Positions 32,584 through 42,187 of a DNA stretch of 48,258 bases are shown piece after piece. Position numbers and translations under genes: made by a program. The stretch's first letter is position 1. The number at the start of each line of letters is the position of its first letter. The notes under the pieces were generated by a model. The model had not been told where the DNA came from. It saw only the letters and a list, made by a program, of their open reading frames with translations, and did no database searches. Origin of the DNA: Planctomycetales bacterium (lineage in GTDB: Bacteria; Omnitrophota; Gorgyraeia; Gygaellales; Profunditerraquicolaceae); the NCBI GenBank assembly GCA_005239725.1, contig SBBM01000058.1:1-48258 (forward strand). Direction: 5' to 3'.

Positions 32584-32932
32584 AGCCTCTCCCCTCTAAA
32601 TACTTTGCCAAAGCCAGAGTAGAGATAAAACTCTGCAAGGCCCAGGCAATACCGATATCCAGATACCAGTCTCTGCCCGTGGGTATTTCTAAAACTGCGC
32701 AGAAACCTAAAATTAATATACCCAGGATATCTACCGCTACTGCCCTGTCCGCGGTGGTCGGGCCCCGCGCAATCCGCCACAGGCAAAACAAGGCGCAAAG
32801 GAAGAAAACCGTAAAACAGTGCTTCAGAAGCGGCGACTGCCACTCCATTAAAGAAGGAAGGGGATAAAAGAGAATTGCCCCTAAAACCGCAGTAATTGCC
32901 AATAACCCGATTAGCCAGCGTAGCCTTTTCAT
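32573..32932 (-). CDS. mrpF: Mrp antiporter subunit F / MbhB-like
   Basis: A 119-residue, three-helix membrane subunit with the conserved ARGPTTADRAVAVDILG segment (55-71). Works with subunits E and G in the antiporter. It has an additional N-terminal helix (about 7-28) compared with the usual 90-residue MrpF, so the start may be internal, but no better ribosome site is seen. Confidence 0.88.
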   Translation of the reverse strand: MKRLRWLIGLLAITAVLGAILFYPLPSLMEWQSPLLKHCFTVFFLCALFCLWRIARGPTTADRAVAVDILGILILGFCAVLEIPTGRDWYLDIGIAWALQSFISTLALAKYLEGRGFDE

Positions 32933-32938
32933 ATCTTC

Positions 32939-33433
32939 CTATTCAAATATGCGCGCTAAAATGCGCTCGAATTTTCCCGCAATAATTTCCGTTGCCTTCC
33001 GGATATCCTGGTCCTGCACATTAATCCAGTGAATATACAAAATACCCTCATCCTCATCTATATCCACGCTCATTGTCCCCGGCGTAAGGGTAATGGAATT
33101 TGCCAGAAAGGTCAGGGCCGTATCGGATTTGAGCTTCGTCTTTATCTTGATAATCCCCGGCTTAATCGGCAAATCCGGATGGATAACGCGGTAAGCCACA
33201 TCAATATTTGCCTTAATGCATTCCCAGATAAATAAAGGCGTATAATAAAGGAACCAGAGGTAACGGCTGGCTTGTTTAAAGGCGTGCGGCCTTTTTACAA
33301 ACATGTCGCCGGTAATAAAGGCCGCCAGCCCGCAGACAAAAATCCCCACTGCCAAATGCTGAGGGTCTACAGGCCAGGTTAATAACACCCAGACTAAAAA
33401 GGCCAGGCAAAATAAGATTATCCTGCTTTTCAT
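32939..33433 (-). CDS. mrpE: Mrp antiporter subunit E / MbhA-like
   Basis: A 164-residue protein with two or three N-terminal helices (about 5-42, 60-80) and a soluble C-terminal domain with NSITLTPGTMSVDID (about 112-126), the family hallmark. Sits 2 bases from the MrpD gene. Part of the ion-translocating module of the hydrogenase. Confidence 0.9.
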   Translation of the reverse strand: MKSRIILFCLAFLVWVLLTWPVDPQHLAVGIFVCGLAAFITGDMFVKRPHAFKQASRYLWFLYYTPLFIWECIKANIDVAYRVIHPDLPIKPGIIKIKTKLKSDTALTFLANSITLTPGTMSVDIDEDEGILYIHWINVQDQDIRKATEIIAGKFERILARIFE

Positions 33434-33434
33434 T

Positions 33435-34934
33435 TTATCTTATCGCACTAAAAACTCTTTCGGCGTAGCCGGTGCCTAACAATAAACAGTCGCTTGCGGA
33501 TTGAAGCAGCGACTTAAATAAAGGAGCGACGAGTAAACCGCTGGCTAAACAGGCTACGGCCAGAATGAGCATAGCTAAGCGCATTGCTAACGGGACTTCT
33601 TTTATTTTGGCCAAACCTTCGGGTAACTTACCCAGAAAGGCAAACCCGATGAATTTTAGATAATATGCCAGAGTCAAAATACTCACCAGAGCCGCTGCCA
33701 ACCCTAACCATAAATATCCGGCCTGGACCGCGGCCAGAATAATAATTAACTTGCTAAAAAATCCTCCTAAGGGGGGGAGCCCGGAAATCGCCAAAGACCC
33801 CACTATCCCCGTCGCTGCCGTAAAGGGCATCCCTTCTTTTAAACCGCCCAATTTTTTCAAGTCACGGCTTTCCGCAGAATACTCAATGGCGCCGGAATTC
33901 AAAAAGAGCAGGGATTTGAAAAAGGCGTGGTTAATGAGATGGAACAGGCCGCCAAAAATAGCTAAAGGGCTGCCTATCCCAAAAGCAAGAATAATGTAGC
34001 CTATCTGGCTCACGCTGGAATAAGCAAACATCCTTTTTATATCGCTCTGCCCTATTGCCAGAAATGCGCCCGCAACCATTGATACCGTGCCTAAGATAAG
34101 CAGGATAAAAAGCACCCCCTGCGAAACACCCAGGATATTAAAGAAGACCCGCGAGAGCGCGTAAACTCCCAGGACCTTGATAAATACTCCGGAGAGCATT
34201 GCCGAGATAGGCGCCGGCGCAGAAGGATGGGCATCCGGAAGCCAGGCATGGAATGGAACCAGGGCTGCCTTTAAGCCGAAGCCCGCCAGGAATAACACGG
34301 CCACAAAATTTAGCAGGAGCCCTGCGGGATGAGCGGCTAAAGTCCGACCGATATCCGCCATATTCAAAGTAGAAGTATAACTATATAAAAGGGCGATCCC
34401 CAAAAGGACAAAACTGGAAGCCAGCGAACCCATTACCGCATATTTAAAAGAGGCCTCTAATTCCTCCGCCTCAGTGCCAAAGGCAACCAGGGCATAAGAA
34501 GAAATGGAGGCAATCTCTAAGAAGACAAACAGATTGAATAAATCCCCGGTCACCATTATGCCGTTCATCCCTGCCAGCATCAGCATAAATAAGGTATAAA
34601 ATTTCCATTTATCCGTATACTTTTCCATATAGCTCAGGGAATAAAGAAGGACTAAGAAACTTACCGTATTCACCGTGCTCAACATAAGAGAACTAAGGTT
34701 GTCCACAGCCATGCAAATTCCTATCGGCGGAACCCACCCTCCCACTTTATAGACTAAGACGACCCCGGCCCGGGAGTTAAGAATCCAGAGGGTGAAAAAT
34801 GACAATGCCAGAAGCCCGAAACCCCCTGAAGTGGCAAGAAAATCCGCAAGGCGCCTGGATAGTTTTCCCACCAGAGAAATAAGAAAGGCTGCGCCTAAAG
34901 GGATAATCACAAAAAAGGGTATAAAATTATTCAT
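33435..34934 (-). CDS. mrpD: Mrp antiporter subunit D / MbhH-like proton-conducting subunit
   Basis: A 499-residue membrane protein with about 14 helices, of the NuoL/M/N-MrpD superfamily. The conserved helix-5 Glu (FVFLEIASISSYALVAFGTE, about 134-153) and Lys-bearing helix 7 region (FGLKAALVPFHAWLPDAHP, about 219-237) are present, as is the FGGLFHLINHAFFKSLLFL His-Lys helix. It is one of two such antiporter subunits in this operon. Confidence 0.92.
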   Translation of the reverse strand: MNNFIPFFVIIPLGAAFLISLVGKLSRRLADFLATSGGFGLLALSFFTLWILNSRAGVVLVYKVGGWVPPIGICMAVDNLSSLMLSTVNTVSFLVLLYSLSYMEKYTDKWKFYTLFMLMLAGMNGIMVTGDLFNLFVFLEIASISSYALVAFGTEAEELEASFKYAVMGSLASSFVLLGIALLYSYTSTLNMADIGRTLAAHPAGLLLNFVAVLFLAGFGLKAALVPFHAWLPDAHPSAPAPISAMLSGVFIKVLGVYALSRVFFNILGVSQGVLFILLILGTVSMVAGAFLAIGQSDIKRMFAYSSVSQIGYIILAFGIGSPLAIFGGLFHLINHAFFKSLLFLNSGAIEYSAESRDLKKLGGLKEGMPFTAATGIVGSLAISGLPPLGGFFSKLIIILAAVQAGYLWLGLAAALVSILTLAYYLKFIGFAFLGKLPEGLAKIKEVPLAMRLAMLILAVACLASGLLVAPLFKSLLQSASDCLLLGTGYAERVFSAIR

Positions 34935-34936
34935 CG

Positions 34937-35275
34937 CTATCCGTGCAACCTCTTAATCTTGGTGATATCAAAAGTCCCGTATTTCTCGTAAATCCTGAGG
35001 GCAATGGCTACGATTAAAGCCGTGACTGCCAGGCCGATAACTATCGCCGTGAGCACCAGGGCCTGCGGGATGGGGTCAACCATATTCTCTATTGCCTGAT
35101 TGGGGCTAAGTATGGGCGAACGGCCGGCCATTTTATAACCGACGAGGACAAAAAATAAATTCACCGCATATTCAATAATACCTAAGCCGATGACAATCTT
35201 GATGATATTTCTCTTACGCAGGGTGCAATAAAGCCCGATGGAGAATAAAACTAAGCACAAGAAATAAACGCTCAC
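34937..35275 (-). CDS. mrpC: Mrp antiporter subunit C / NuoK-like
   Basis: A 112-residue protein with three helices and the NuoK/MrpC signature IGLGIIEYAVNLFFVLVGY (29-47) containing the membrane-embedded Glu, and DPIPQALVLTAIVIG (67-81). Overlaps mrpB by 4 bases. Length is typical. Confidence 0.92.
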   Translation of the reverse strand: MSVYFLCLVLFSIGLYCTLRKRNIIKIVIGLGIIEYAVNLFFVLVGYKMAGRSPILSPNQAIENMVDPIPQALVLTAIVIGLAVTALIVAIALRIYEKYGTFDITKIKRLHG

Positions 35276-35718
35276 TTTTTCCTTCCCGTATTATTTAAAA
35301 TTAGCAGGGTAACAAAAATGCTAAACAGCCCTGCCCCTACCTTAAGGCAGATGGCGATATTGCACAAAGGGATAATCCCGGCGCTCAAAAGATGAAAAGG
35401 CATGCCCTTTTTGATGAAATTATAGAAAAAATACCCCCCGGAAAAACCCAATGCCGCGACGGATAAAAACATCAGCGCCCCTAAATTTTCTAAAAAAGCC
35501 GCCTTGGCCTGCGATAATTTCTTCAAGGCAGTTTCCTTGCCAAAGGCAATCATCAAGTGAATAAAAGCCAGGGCCATAATCACCCCCCCGGCAAAACCTC
35601 CGCCAGGGGTAAGGTGGCCGTGCAAGACGATATAAATGCCATAAAGAAAAATAAGCCCTACGGTAAGCCGGGTTATCGTCTTGACAATTATCGTCATCCC
35701 CTGCCTGGTCTCTTTCAC
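35272..35718 (-). CDS. mrpB: Mrp antiporter subunit B
   Basis: A 148-residue membrane subunit with four helices and the MnhB motif LHGHLTPGGGFAGGVIMAL (about 28-46). Overlaps the preceding and following genes by 4 bases each, as expected in a tightly packed complex operon. Confidence 0.92.
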   Translation of the reverse strand: MKETRQGMTIIVKTITRLTVGLIFLYGIYIVLHGHLTPGGGFAGGVIMALAFIHLMIAFGKETALKKLSQAKAAFLENLGALMFLSVAALGFSGGYFFYNFIKKGMPFHLLSAGIIPLCNIAICLKVGAGLFSIFVTLLILNNTGRKK

Positions 35719-36236
35719 TTTCTAATCCTTCCTACTTTGCGCATCACTGCCATTACGCCGATGACCGCGGTAAAAAGCACTGTGGCTTCCCCCAAGGTAT
35801 CGTAACCGCGGAAATCCAGGATTATTGCCGCCACTAAATTAGCCGCGCCGGTTTTGGCCAGGCCTTCTTTCAAATAAACCTCGGCTATGCGCATTATCGG
35901 CTTGCCGAATACCGGAAGGCTCTTCAGGGCAAAATAGGCAAAAAGCAAAAATACCGCCAGGAAAGAGAGAGTGGAAAGCGTGTTAAAAAACCACCTCCCA
36001 TCCTTGACTAACGGCAGGTCCTTATTGATGGTGGCGCGGATGAGAATAATCAAACACAATATCTCTACCACCAACTGGGTAATGGCCAGGTCCGGGGCTT
36101 TTAAGAGCAAGAATGACAGGGAAACCCCCAGGCCCACCGCGCCTACGGCAATCACGCTGGAAAGCAGGTCTTTTATTTCCACTGCCACAACTGCCGCCAC
36201 AATCATAAATAATAAAAGCAAGTGCAACTCTAGCAT
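35715..36236 (-). CDS. MrpA C-terminal / MbhD-MbhE-like subunit
   Basis: A 173-residue protein that joins a DUF4040/MbhD-like half (about 1-75; APDLAITQLVVEILCLIILI) to an MbhE-like half (about 80-173; LDFRGYDTLGEATVLFTAVIG). These correspond to the C-terminal part of MrpA, which in true Mrp is fused to the large antiporter domain; here that domain is the separate upstream protein. It links the antiporter to the hydrogenase module. Confidence 0.85.
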   Translation of the reverse strand: MLELHLLLLFMIVAAVVAVEIKDLLSSVIAVGAVGLGVSLSFLLLKAPDLAITQLVVEILCLIILIRATINKDLPLVKDGRWFFNTLSTLSFLAVFLLFAYFALKSLPVFGKPIMRIAEVYLKEGLAKTGAANLVAAIILDFRGYDTLGEATVLFTAVIGVMAVMRKVGRIRK

Positions 36237-36237
36237 T

Positions 36238-37914
36238 TTATTTTAGAAATAGGTAAAAAATCCCCATCATCCCCAGAAGGCACCAGACCAGGTAAGTCGG
36301 CAGCACCCCATTGTGCAAATAGCGCAAAAAATTAGTTACCCCAAAAATGAGGTCTTTGGCCTGATGATAAATATCAAAGGCGCCGGCCTCCGCCTTTCGG
36401 TAAATACCCCTGAGCACCCCCAATTCTTCTTTAACCGTGCGGTAAAATTCTGTGCCTGTCGGCCGGGCCTCTGCCGGGATATCTTCCGTGCCCACGTAAG
36501 GCTTATCCCTCCGGCTGAGCTGTTTAATGTTGCCGGAGCAGTAAATCAATAAGCCTGCCAGCATCCCGACGAAGAGCAAAATAGCGGCTAGGGCCGGTGC
36601 CCATAAGCCGAAGAATTCTATATTATTGCCTACTGCCGGCCCGATAAAATATTTCAAGGGCACCTGATAAGCAAATATGCCAAAGACAATACACAAAAGA
36701 GCCAGGACAAGCTGCGGGAACCACATCCATGCCGATACTTCTCTGACCTGCCTTTTGCTTAAAACTTCGCCCTGACCTAAAAATACTGCATGCAATAATT
36801 TTAAGAAAGAGGCCAGGGTCAGGGCGCTGCCGAATACCGCCGCTACCAGGCAAAGCAAATATACGGACATCTCCCATTTGCCGTTTGCCAATCGCCAATT
36901 GCCAATCAGACCCTGATAGACCATCCATTTAGAAATAAAACCGTTAAAAGGCGGAACCCCGGAAATGGATAAACTTGCTATCAGCGAGGATATATAGGTA
37001 AGCGGCATTAACCTGCTTAAGCCTCCCAGGGCATCCAGCTGGCTGGTTTTTGCGCGCTGCTCTACGCTGCCGGCAGTCAAAAATAAACAAGACTTATATA
37101 CGGCATTATTAAGCATATGGAAGATTCCGCCGGCAACACCCACAGGAATTCCCGTGCCTATCCCTAAAACCATATAACCTACCTGGGAAACAGCATGATA
37201 GCCTAATAGCCTCTTCATATTATGTTGAATTAAAGCCATCATTACCGCGGCCACGATGGTAAATGCGCCCGCCAGCATCAAAAACATATTCATCGTCCGG
37301 CTCATTACAAACATATCCAGAGAGACCCTCGCCAGCAAATAGATTCCCAGCAGTTTATCCAAAGAAGCCGGTAAGAATGCGGTTACCGGGAGAGGGGCAT
37401 TCTCGGCGCAATCGGGAATCCAGGTATGCAGCGGCATTGCCCCGGCCTTGGCAAAACAGGCCAGGGCTAAACAGAGGTAAGCCAGAACAGGCAGCAGAGA
37501 GGAAGCAGAGAGGGAAATTCTTATCTTATCCATCTCTAAAGTGCCGGTGAGACAATAAATAATAGCCGCGGCCAAAACCATCAGGGCATCTGCGCCGCCC
37601 ACAATAATCAAGGTTTTTTTCGCTGCCTCCCGCGCCTGAGGCCCGGCCAGGGCAATTAAAAGGTATAAGGTAATCCCTAAAAATCCCCAGGCTACCAATA
37701 GAAAAACTAAATTATTCGTCAGACAAACTGCCAGAGAAGCCAGGGACGTAAGTATAATATAGGTATAATACTGCCCTCGGCCGGGCTTGCCTCGCATAAA
37801 TCCTATAGAATATAGCAAGATAAGCACGGTAAAAAATATTACGCCTAATAAAACAAGACTGCTCAAGACATCTATTTTAAAAAGTCCGCTGTTAAATAAT
37901 ATCCGCTGTATCAT
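36238..37914 (-). CDS. NuoL/MrpA-N-like proton-conducting membrane subunit
   Basis: A 558-residue antiporter-like protein with about 14-16 helices. Conserved features: KAGAMPLHTWIPDCAENAP (about 162-180) and GGIFHMLNNAVYKSCLFL (about 262-279). A hydrophilic loop (about 455-520) precedes a final helix and recalls the lateral arm of NuoL in reduced form. It sits between the large hydrogenase subunit and the MbhDE-like protein and provides a second ion channel beside MrpD. Confidence 0.88.
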   Translation of the reverse strand: MIQRILFNSGLFKIDVLSSLVLLGVIFFTVLILLYSIGFMRGKPGRGQYYTYIILTSLASLAVCLTNNLVFLLVAWGFLGITLYLLIALAGPQAREAAKKTLIIVGGADALMVLAAAIIYCLTGTLEMDKIRISLSASSLLPVLAYLCLALACFAKAGAMPLHTWIPDCAENAPLPVTAFLPASLDKLLGIYLLARVSLDMFVMSRTMNMFLMLAGAFTIVAAVMMALIQHNMKRLLGYHAVSQVGYMVLGIGTGIPVGVAGGIFHMLNNAVYKSCLFLTAGSVEQRAKTSQLDALGGLSRLMPLTYISSLIASLSISGVPPFNGFISKWMVYQGLIGNWRLANGKWEMSVYLLCLVAAVFGSALTLASFLKLLHAVFLGQGEVLSKRQVREVSAWMWFPQLVLALLCIVFGIFAYQVPLKYFIGPAVGNNIEFFGLWAPALAAILLFVGMLAGLLIYCSGNIKQLSRRDKPYVGTEDIPAEARPTGTEFYRTVKEELGVLRGIYRKAEAGAFDIYHQAKDLIFGVTNFLRYLHNGVLPTYLVWCLLGMMGIFYLFLK

Positions 37915-39098
37915 CCTGACTTTTGCCCTTTAATTTCTTCTGTTTTCTTGCGGGAAAGCTCAACCAGATCCCAGCCGTTAAAAAGTTTACGCTCCGTCTG
38001 CCTATCTATGACTATGGTCCTTTCGGTGCAGCAATAACAGGGGTCTACGGCAGCCAAAGTAATGGCCGCATCAGAGATGGTCTGGCCTACTGCCGCCACT
38101 TTGTTGGAAGGCACGTTCATATAACTGGGCGCCCTGATTTTATGCCGGATGGGCGAATTTGTTCCGTCGGAACGCACATAGTGGAAGCACTCTCCGCGCG
38201 GGGCCTCTACGCGGCCTATGCCTTCGCCTGCAGGGATATCTTTTAGGTCCAGGTCTATCGGGCCTTTAGGCATCTTCTCCAGGCATTGGTTGATGATCTT
38301 GATAGACTCATACATCTCTAAAACTCTGACTACTAACTTGGCAAAGATATCTCCTTCCTTCCGCACAACCACATCCCACTCCACCCTATCGTAGACGCCG
38401 TAGGGGTCGTCTCTCCTGACGTCCATAGCCAGGCCTGATGCCCGCGCCGTCGGACCCACCACCGAATAATTAACCGCCTCTTCTTTGCTTAAAATGCCCA
38501 CTCCCTTTGTCCTGGCCTGGATTACCGGGTCATCCATTACCGCGCCCTTAAACATATTCAATACCGGGATAAGGTCATCGTTCATCTTTCTTACCCCGGG
38601 GATGTCTTCCTCTTTAATATCCCTCCTTACCCCGCCCACCTTCATCATCCCGTAGTTCTGCCTGTTTCCGGTAATCGCCTCTAAGATATCCAGCACCGGC
38701 TCGCGGTATTTCCAGGACCACATCCACACCGTATTATACCCGATAAAATGCCCGGCCAGGCCTAACCACAAAAGATGGCTGTGCAGGCGTTCCAGCTCCG
38801 CAATAATTGTGCGGATATAAAGGGCCCGCTCCGGGACCTCTATTTTTGCCAGGTCCTCCATCGCATTTACGTAGGCAAAAGGATGGGCGTTGGAACAAAT
38901 CCCGCAGATGCGCTCTACCAGATAAGGCGTCTGGTCATAGTGTTTGGATTCGGAAAGTTTCTCTATCCCCCGGTGCATATAGCCGATGACGATATCTATA
39001 TCCACCACTTTCTCCCCTTCGGTATATAGCCTGAAAAATTCCGGCTCTTCCTGCAAAGGGTGGTAAGGTCCTATGGGGATAACTACTTTATGGCTCAT
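37911..39098 (-). CDS. Group 4 [NiFe] hydrogenase large subunit
   Basis: A 395-residue catalytic subunit. All four nickel-iron cysteines are present: Cys65/Cys68 (RICGICSNAH) and Cys354/Cys357 (DPCYCCTER), so this is a real hydrogenase, not a Complex I NuoD. A 35-residue tail after Arg360 (TIVIDRQTER...) fits removal by a HycI-type protease, as for HycE. The ATG at 39098 follows GGAGAG; the in-frame ATG seven codons upstream has no such site. Overlaps both neighbours. The closest functional group is Mbh/Ech type by subunit company. Confidence 0.93.
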   Translation of the reverse strand: MSHKVVIPIGPYHPLQEEPEFFRLYTEGEKVVDIDIVIGYMHRGIEKLSESKHYDQTPYLVERICGICSNAHPFAYVNAMEDLAKIEVPERALYIRTIIAELERLHSHLLWLGLAGHFIGYNTVWMWSWKYREPVLDILEAITGNRQNYGMMKVGGVRRDIKEEDIPGVRKMNDDLIPVLNMFKGAVMDDPVIQARTKGVGILSKEEAVNYSVVGPTARASGLAMDVRRDDPYGVYDRVEWDVVVRKEGDIFAKLVVRVLEMYESIKIINQCLEKMPKGPIDLDLKDIPAGEGIGRVEAPRGECFHYVRSDGTNSPIRHKIRAPSYMNVPSNKVAAVGQTISDAAITLAAVDPCYCCTERTIVIDRQTERKLFNGWDLVELSRKKTEEIKGQKSG

Positions 39099-39540
39099 TT
39101 CTCTCCTTATCCTGGTCATGCCTTAAAGGATGGAAATCCTCCGGCAGGTCCTCTGCCAAGAGCAACCTCTTCAAATTAGGGTGATGGTCAAAATGAACGC
39201 CTAACATCTCCCACATCTCCCTTTCAATCCATTCCGCTGCCTTGATAAAGGGAGTAATGGATTCAATATGCGGGTCCTCTTTATCCCTAATCAGGGTCTT
39301 GAGCGTAAATATTTTCCCGCTGAGGTCATGGGAGAAATGATAAAGGATCTCTATGCCTCCGGGCGTATCCAGGCCAGAGGCAGTGGCTAACCTGCAGCTT
39401 AAATCCCGGAATATAAATTTAGCCGCTGCCGGGATATCCTGGGGCGCAAGTTCAATATAAAATCGCCGGGGGTTATGCTCTACGAAATTTAAAATTTGTT
39501 TGGCGAATTTTTCTTTAATGGTATTTTGCGGCTCGCTCAT
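39088..39540 (-). CDS. NuoC/EchD-like 30-kDa-type subunit
   Basis: A 150-residue soluble subunit with the Complex I 30-kDa family region IEREMWEMLGVHFDHHPNLK (105-124) and LLAEDLPEDFHPLR (126-139). It braces the large subunit. Overlaps the large-subunit start by 11 bases. Confidence 0.88.
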   Translation of the reverse strand: MSEPQNTIKEKFAKQILNFVEHNPRRFYIELAPQDIPAAAKFIFRDLSCRLATASGLDTPGGIEILYHFSHDLSGKIFTLKTLIRDKEDPHIESITPFIKAAEWIEREMWEMLGVHFDHHPNLKRLLLAEDLPEDFHPLRHDQDKERNEP

Positions 39541-39541
39541 T

Positions 39542-39961
39542 TTATTTCCCCAGTGATTTTAATAGCTTTACCACTCCCATAATAATTGCCTCGGGCTTTG
39601 GCGGACAACCCGGGACATAGGCAGCCACGGGGACAATCTCGTCTACCGGCTTGATATAATTGTAGGAGGGGGTAAACATGCACCCTCCGCCGGCGCACTG
39701 GCCTATGGCTACCACTAAACAAGGCTTAGCAGCCTGGGCATAGAGCGCCTTTAATCTTTCTGCGGTCTTGCGGTTAGGCACTCCGGTAACTAAAAGCACA
39801 TCCGCATGCCGCACGCTCCCCACCAGTTGGATTCCGAAACGCTCCACGTCATAACGCGGGGTAAGCACATCCAGTATCTCAATATCGCAGTTGTTGCAGG
39901 GAGAACAGGCCGCGTGAAATACCCAGATGGATTTAGTTAAAGCCTTAAGTTTAAGGTTCAT
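39542..39961 (-). CDS. Group 4 hydrogenase small subunit (NuoB/EchC-like)
   Basis: A 139-residue Fe-S protein that holds the proximal [4Fe-4S] cluster: CSPCNNCDIEI (19-29), GQCAGGGC (88-95) and VPGCPPKPE (115-123). The CxxC pair, in place of the Cys-Cys of NuoB, is the hydrogenase pattern. Overlaps the NuoH-like gene by one base. Confidence 0.92.
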   Translation of the reverse strand: MNLKLKALTKSIWVFHAACSPCNNCDIEILDVLTPRYDVERFGIQLVGSVRHADVLLVTGVPNRKTAERLKALYAQAAKPCLVVAIGQCAGGGCMFTPSYNYIKPVDEIVPVAAYVPGCPPKPEAIIMGVVKLLKSLGK

Positions 39962-40884
39962 TATTTGCCAAATAACGCCAATGTCACGGCTACGGCTGCC
40001 AATAAAGTAACCGGCCCCCAGAAGAATTTCATTGCCTGGTCAATACGCAAGCGGGGGTTGGTATTCCTGATTAAGACCGTCAAGAGCACAACGGCTAAAT
40101 ATTTCAAGATAAGCAAGAGGAACGCACCCGGGCCTGCCGCCACATTGCCCAGAAAAAGCCCAACCAGGAACAAGGGCGCTGCCACCAGCATCATAAATTT
40201 AGTCAGCCGGAAAACTGCCAATAGCGGCCCGGAAAACTCAATATACGCCCCGGCCATAATTTCCGTTTCTGCCTCCGCCATATCAAAAGGCACTAATCCC
40301 AATTTTGCCTGGCTGCAGAGCAATGCCACGATAAAGGCAATAGCGCCGGAAAAAGAGCCGATGCCCAAGCCGTTTACCGCCTGATAAAAAATCAACCCGC
40401 CTAATTTTATGGACTGGGCCTTGATTAAAACTACGAGGGCCGCTAAGATAAAGGGGAGCTCATAACTTAAGAGTAATTTTATCTCCCGCGATGCGCCTTG
40501 AGAAGCCAGGGGGTTTGCCGAGGCAAAACTGGCCACAATCAGGCTGATTGCCGGCAGGCCCATCAGGTATATTACCACAAATACATCTCCCACAAAACCC
40601 TTTTCCGGAAAAAGAAAAGCCAGCCAGATAATACTGGAAGCCAGAGCGCTGGCTGCCAGCCCGACTATAGGAAATACCAGGAACGTCCATAAAGAAGAAT
40701 TTGCCGGCAGTATCAGTTCTTTGCCTAAAAGCTTGATTAGGTCATACAAAGGCTGTAGAAGCGGGGGGCCTTTGCGCCACTGCACCCGCGCCGTAATTTT
40801 ACGGTCAAACCAGGAGGCGAATATCCCCAGGGCGCCTGTAAATAAAAACCCCGGAAAGATTAAATAATAAAATAGGTCTTTCAT
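39961..40884 (-). CDS. NuoH/EchB-like membrane anchor subunit
   Basis: A 307-residue protein with about eight helices and family motifs RKITARVQWRKGPPLLQPLYD (about 28-48) and LVPFDMAEAETEIMAGAYIE (about 193-212), including the acidic residues of the quinone/ion pathway. It attaches the hydrogenase arm to the antiporter arm. Confidence 0.92.
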   Translation of the reverse strand: MKDLFYYLIFPGFLFTGALGIFASWFDRKITARVQWRKGPPLLQPLYDLIKLLGKELILPANSSLWTFLVFPIVGLAASALASSIIWLAFLFPEKGFVGDVFVVIYLMGLPAISLIVASFASANPLASQGASREIKLLLSYELPFILAALVVLIKAQSIKLGGLIFYQAVNGLGIGSFSGAIAFIVALLCSQAKLGLVPFDMAEAETEIMAGAYIEFSGPLLAVFRLTKFMMLVAAPLFLVGLFLGNVAAGPGAFLLLILKYLAVVLLTVLIRNTNPRLRIDQAMKFFWGPVTLLAAVAVTLALFGK

Positions 40885-41372
40885 TTTTTCAAGAAACGGT
40901 CAATTTTGCCCCACTTTAACGAATGCACTGCCAGGTTATCCCCTACCAGGAAGATATTTTTTTCTTTGTCTTCGGCTACTTCCTTTAACTCAACCGCCTT
41001 ATAGAAACAGGAGGAAACGCAGAGGGGCATTTTTTGTTTGCCTAAACTTAAGCAATAGTCGCAACGCGAATTAATATAAGGTATCAGCTCAGGGAATATC
41101 ACTCCAAAAGGACAGGCAATAGCGCAGGATTTACAACTCGTGCAGCGCATGGAATATCTTTTCAACAGCCCGTCCGCCTGCTTCTCCAGGGCATTATGGT
41201 AGCAGGAATTTACACAAGGCGCCTCTGCGCACTGCCGGCAGATAGTAGCAAAGGTGGCGTATTCGCGCAAAGAGTCAATGCCGTTATTCTGCGGATGATA
41301 AAAATATGCGCAGGCAACCTTGCACTCCCGGCATTTATCGCACAGCTCCAGGTCAATGAATAAACGCTTCAT
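40881..41372 (-). CDS. HycB/CooF-like four-cluster ferredoxin
   Basis: A 163-residue protein with four [4Fe-4S] motifs: CDKCRECKVAC (11-21), CRQCAEAPCVNSC (45-57), CTSCKSCAIACP (77-88) and CDYCLSLGKQKMPLCVSSC (104-122). Such proteins wire partner dehydrogenases to hydrogenases. Located between the FAD/NAD(P)-binding protein and the membrane subunits, it probably connects the HydBG-like pair to the hydrogenase (inference). Confidence 0.9.
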   Translation of the reverse strand: MKRLFIDLELCDKCRECKVACAYFYHPQNNGIDSLREYATFATICRQCAEAPCVNSCYHNALEKQADGLLKRYSMRCTSCKSCAIACPFGVIFPELIPYINSRCDYCLSLGKQKMPLCVSSCFYKAVELKEVAEDKEKNIFLVGDNLAVHSLKWGKIDRFLKK

Positions 41373-41374
41373 TT

Positions 41375-42187
41375 TCAGTCCCAGATATCAGGAATCCCCT
41401 GCAGCTGGGCGTAATTAAAAACCGGGCCGTCCTTACAGACATAGTATTTGCCTACCCGGCAGTGCCCGCACTTTCCCAGGCCGCAGGACATATTTTTTTC
41501 CATAGAGAGGTAAATATTCTCCGGCGGAAATCCCAATTCCCTTAATTTCAAAGTGGCAAATTTCATCATTACCGGGGGACCGCAGACAATACTTACCGTA
41601 TTATTCAAATCTTCTTTAAAATTCTCCAATAGCATAGTCACCACTCCTACGCGGCCCTTCCAGCCGCTATCCCCCTTATCCACGCTTAACTCGATGTCTA
41701 TATGTTCCTGCCAATGGCTAAACTGGTCTTTATAGATAATATCTCCCGGGGTTTTGGCCCCGTAGCGCAGGTATATTTTTTTATAATCGTTAACCTGACT
41801 CAGCAAGGCAAATATCAGCGACCTTAAAGGGGCAAGCCCTACCCCGCCGCCCACGATGAGGATATTTTTGCCCTTAAATTCATTTAAGGGGTACCCCTTG
41901 CCATAAGGCCCCCTTATCCCCACCGCCTGGCCCTTCTTTATCTCATGTAGCCCGGCAGTAACACTGCCTACATTCATTGCGGTAATCTCAATCCTCTCTT
42001 TGTTATTAGGGTCAGAGGAAGGAGTAAAAGGCGCCTCTCCTATGCCGTCAACGGACAATTCGATAAACTGGCCGGTAGCAAAGGGTATTTCTTCTCTTGG
42101 CCGCAAAGCAAAGGTTTTAATAACCGGGCTTTCCGCAATTATCTCTTCTACATCCGCCTCAACGGGCTGATAGGGATTTTTCCTCAT
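41375..42187 (-). CDS. HydG-gamma-like FAD/NAD(P)-binding oxidoreductase, second copy
   Basis: A 270-residue ferredoxin-NADP-reductase-type flavoprotein like the sulfhydrogenase gamma subunit. FAD region (about 15-95), NAD(P) region GGGVGLAPLRSLI (114-126), and C-terminal [2Fe-2S] cysteines CGLGKCGHC ... YYVCKDGPVF. It overlaps the beta-like gene by 29 bases. It is paralogous to the gamma subunit of the group 3b enzyme but sits in the group 4 operon, suggesting that the membrane enzyme can exchange electrons with NAD(P)H. Confidence 0.88.
   Translation of the reverse strand: MRKNPYQPVEADVEEIIAESPVIKTFALRPREEIPFATGQFIELSVDGIGEAPFTPSSDPNNKERIEITAMNVGSVTAGLHEIKKGQAVGIRGPYGKGYPLNEFKGKNILIVGGGVGLAPLRSLIFALLSQVNDYKKIYLRYGAKTPGDIIYKDQFSHWQEHIDIELSVDKGDSGWKGRVGVVTMLLENFKEDLNNTVSIVCGPPVMMKFATLKLRELGFPPENIYLSMEKNMSCGLGKCGHCRVGKYYVCKDGPVFNYAQLQGIPDIWD

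Noticed and set aside
37911-41372. Calling the group 4 core a respiratory Complex I (Nuo)
   Set aside because: The large subunit keeps both CxxC nickel motifs and a cleavable tail, and a maturation protease is in the operon; NuoD lacks these.
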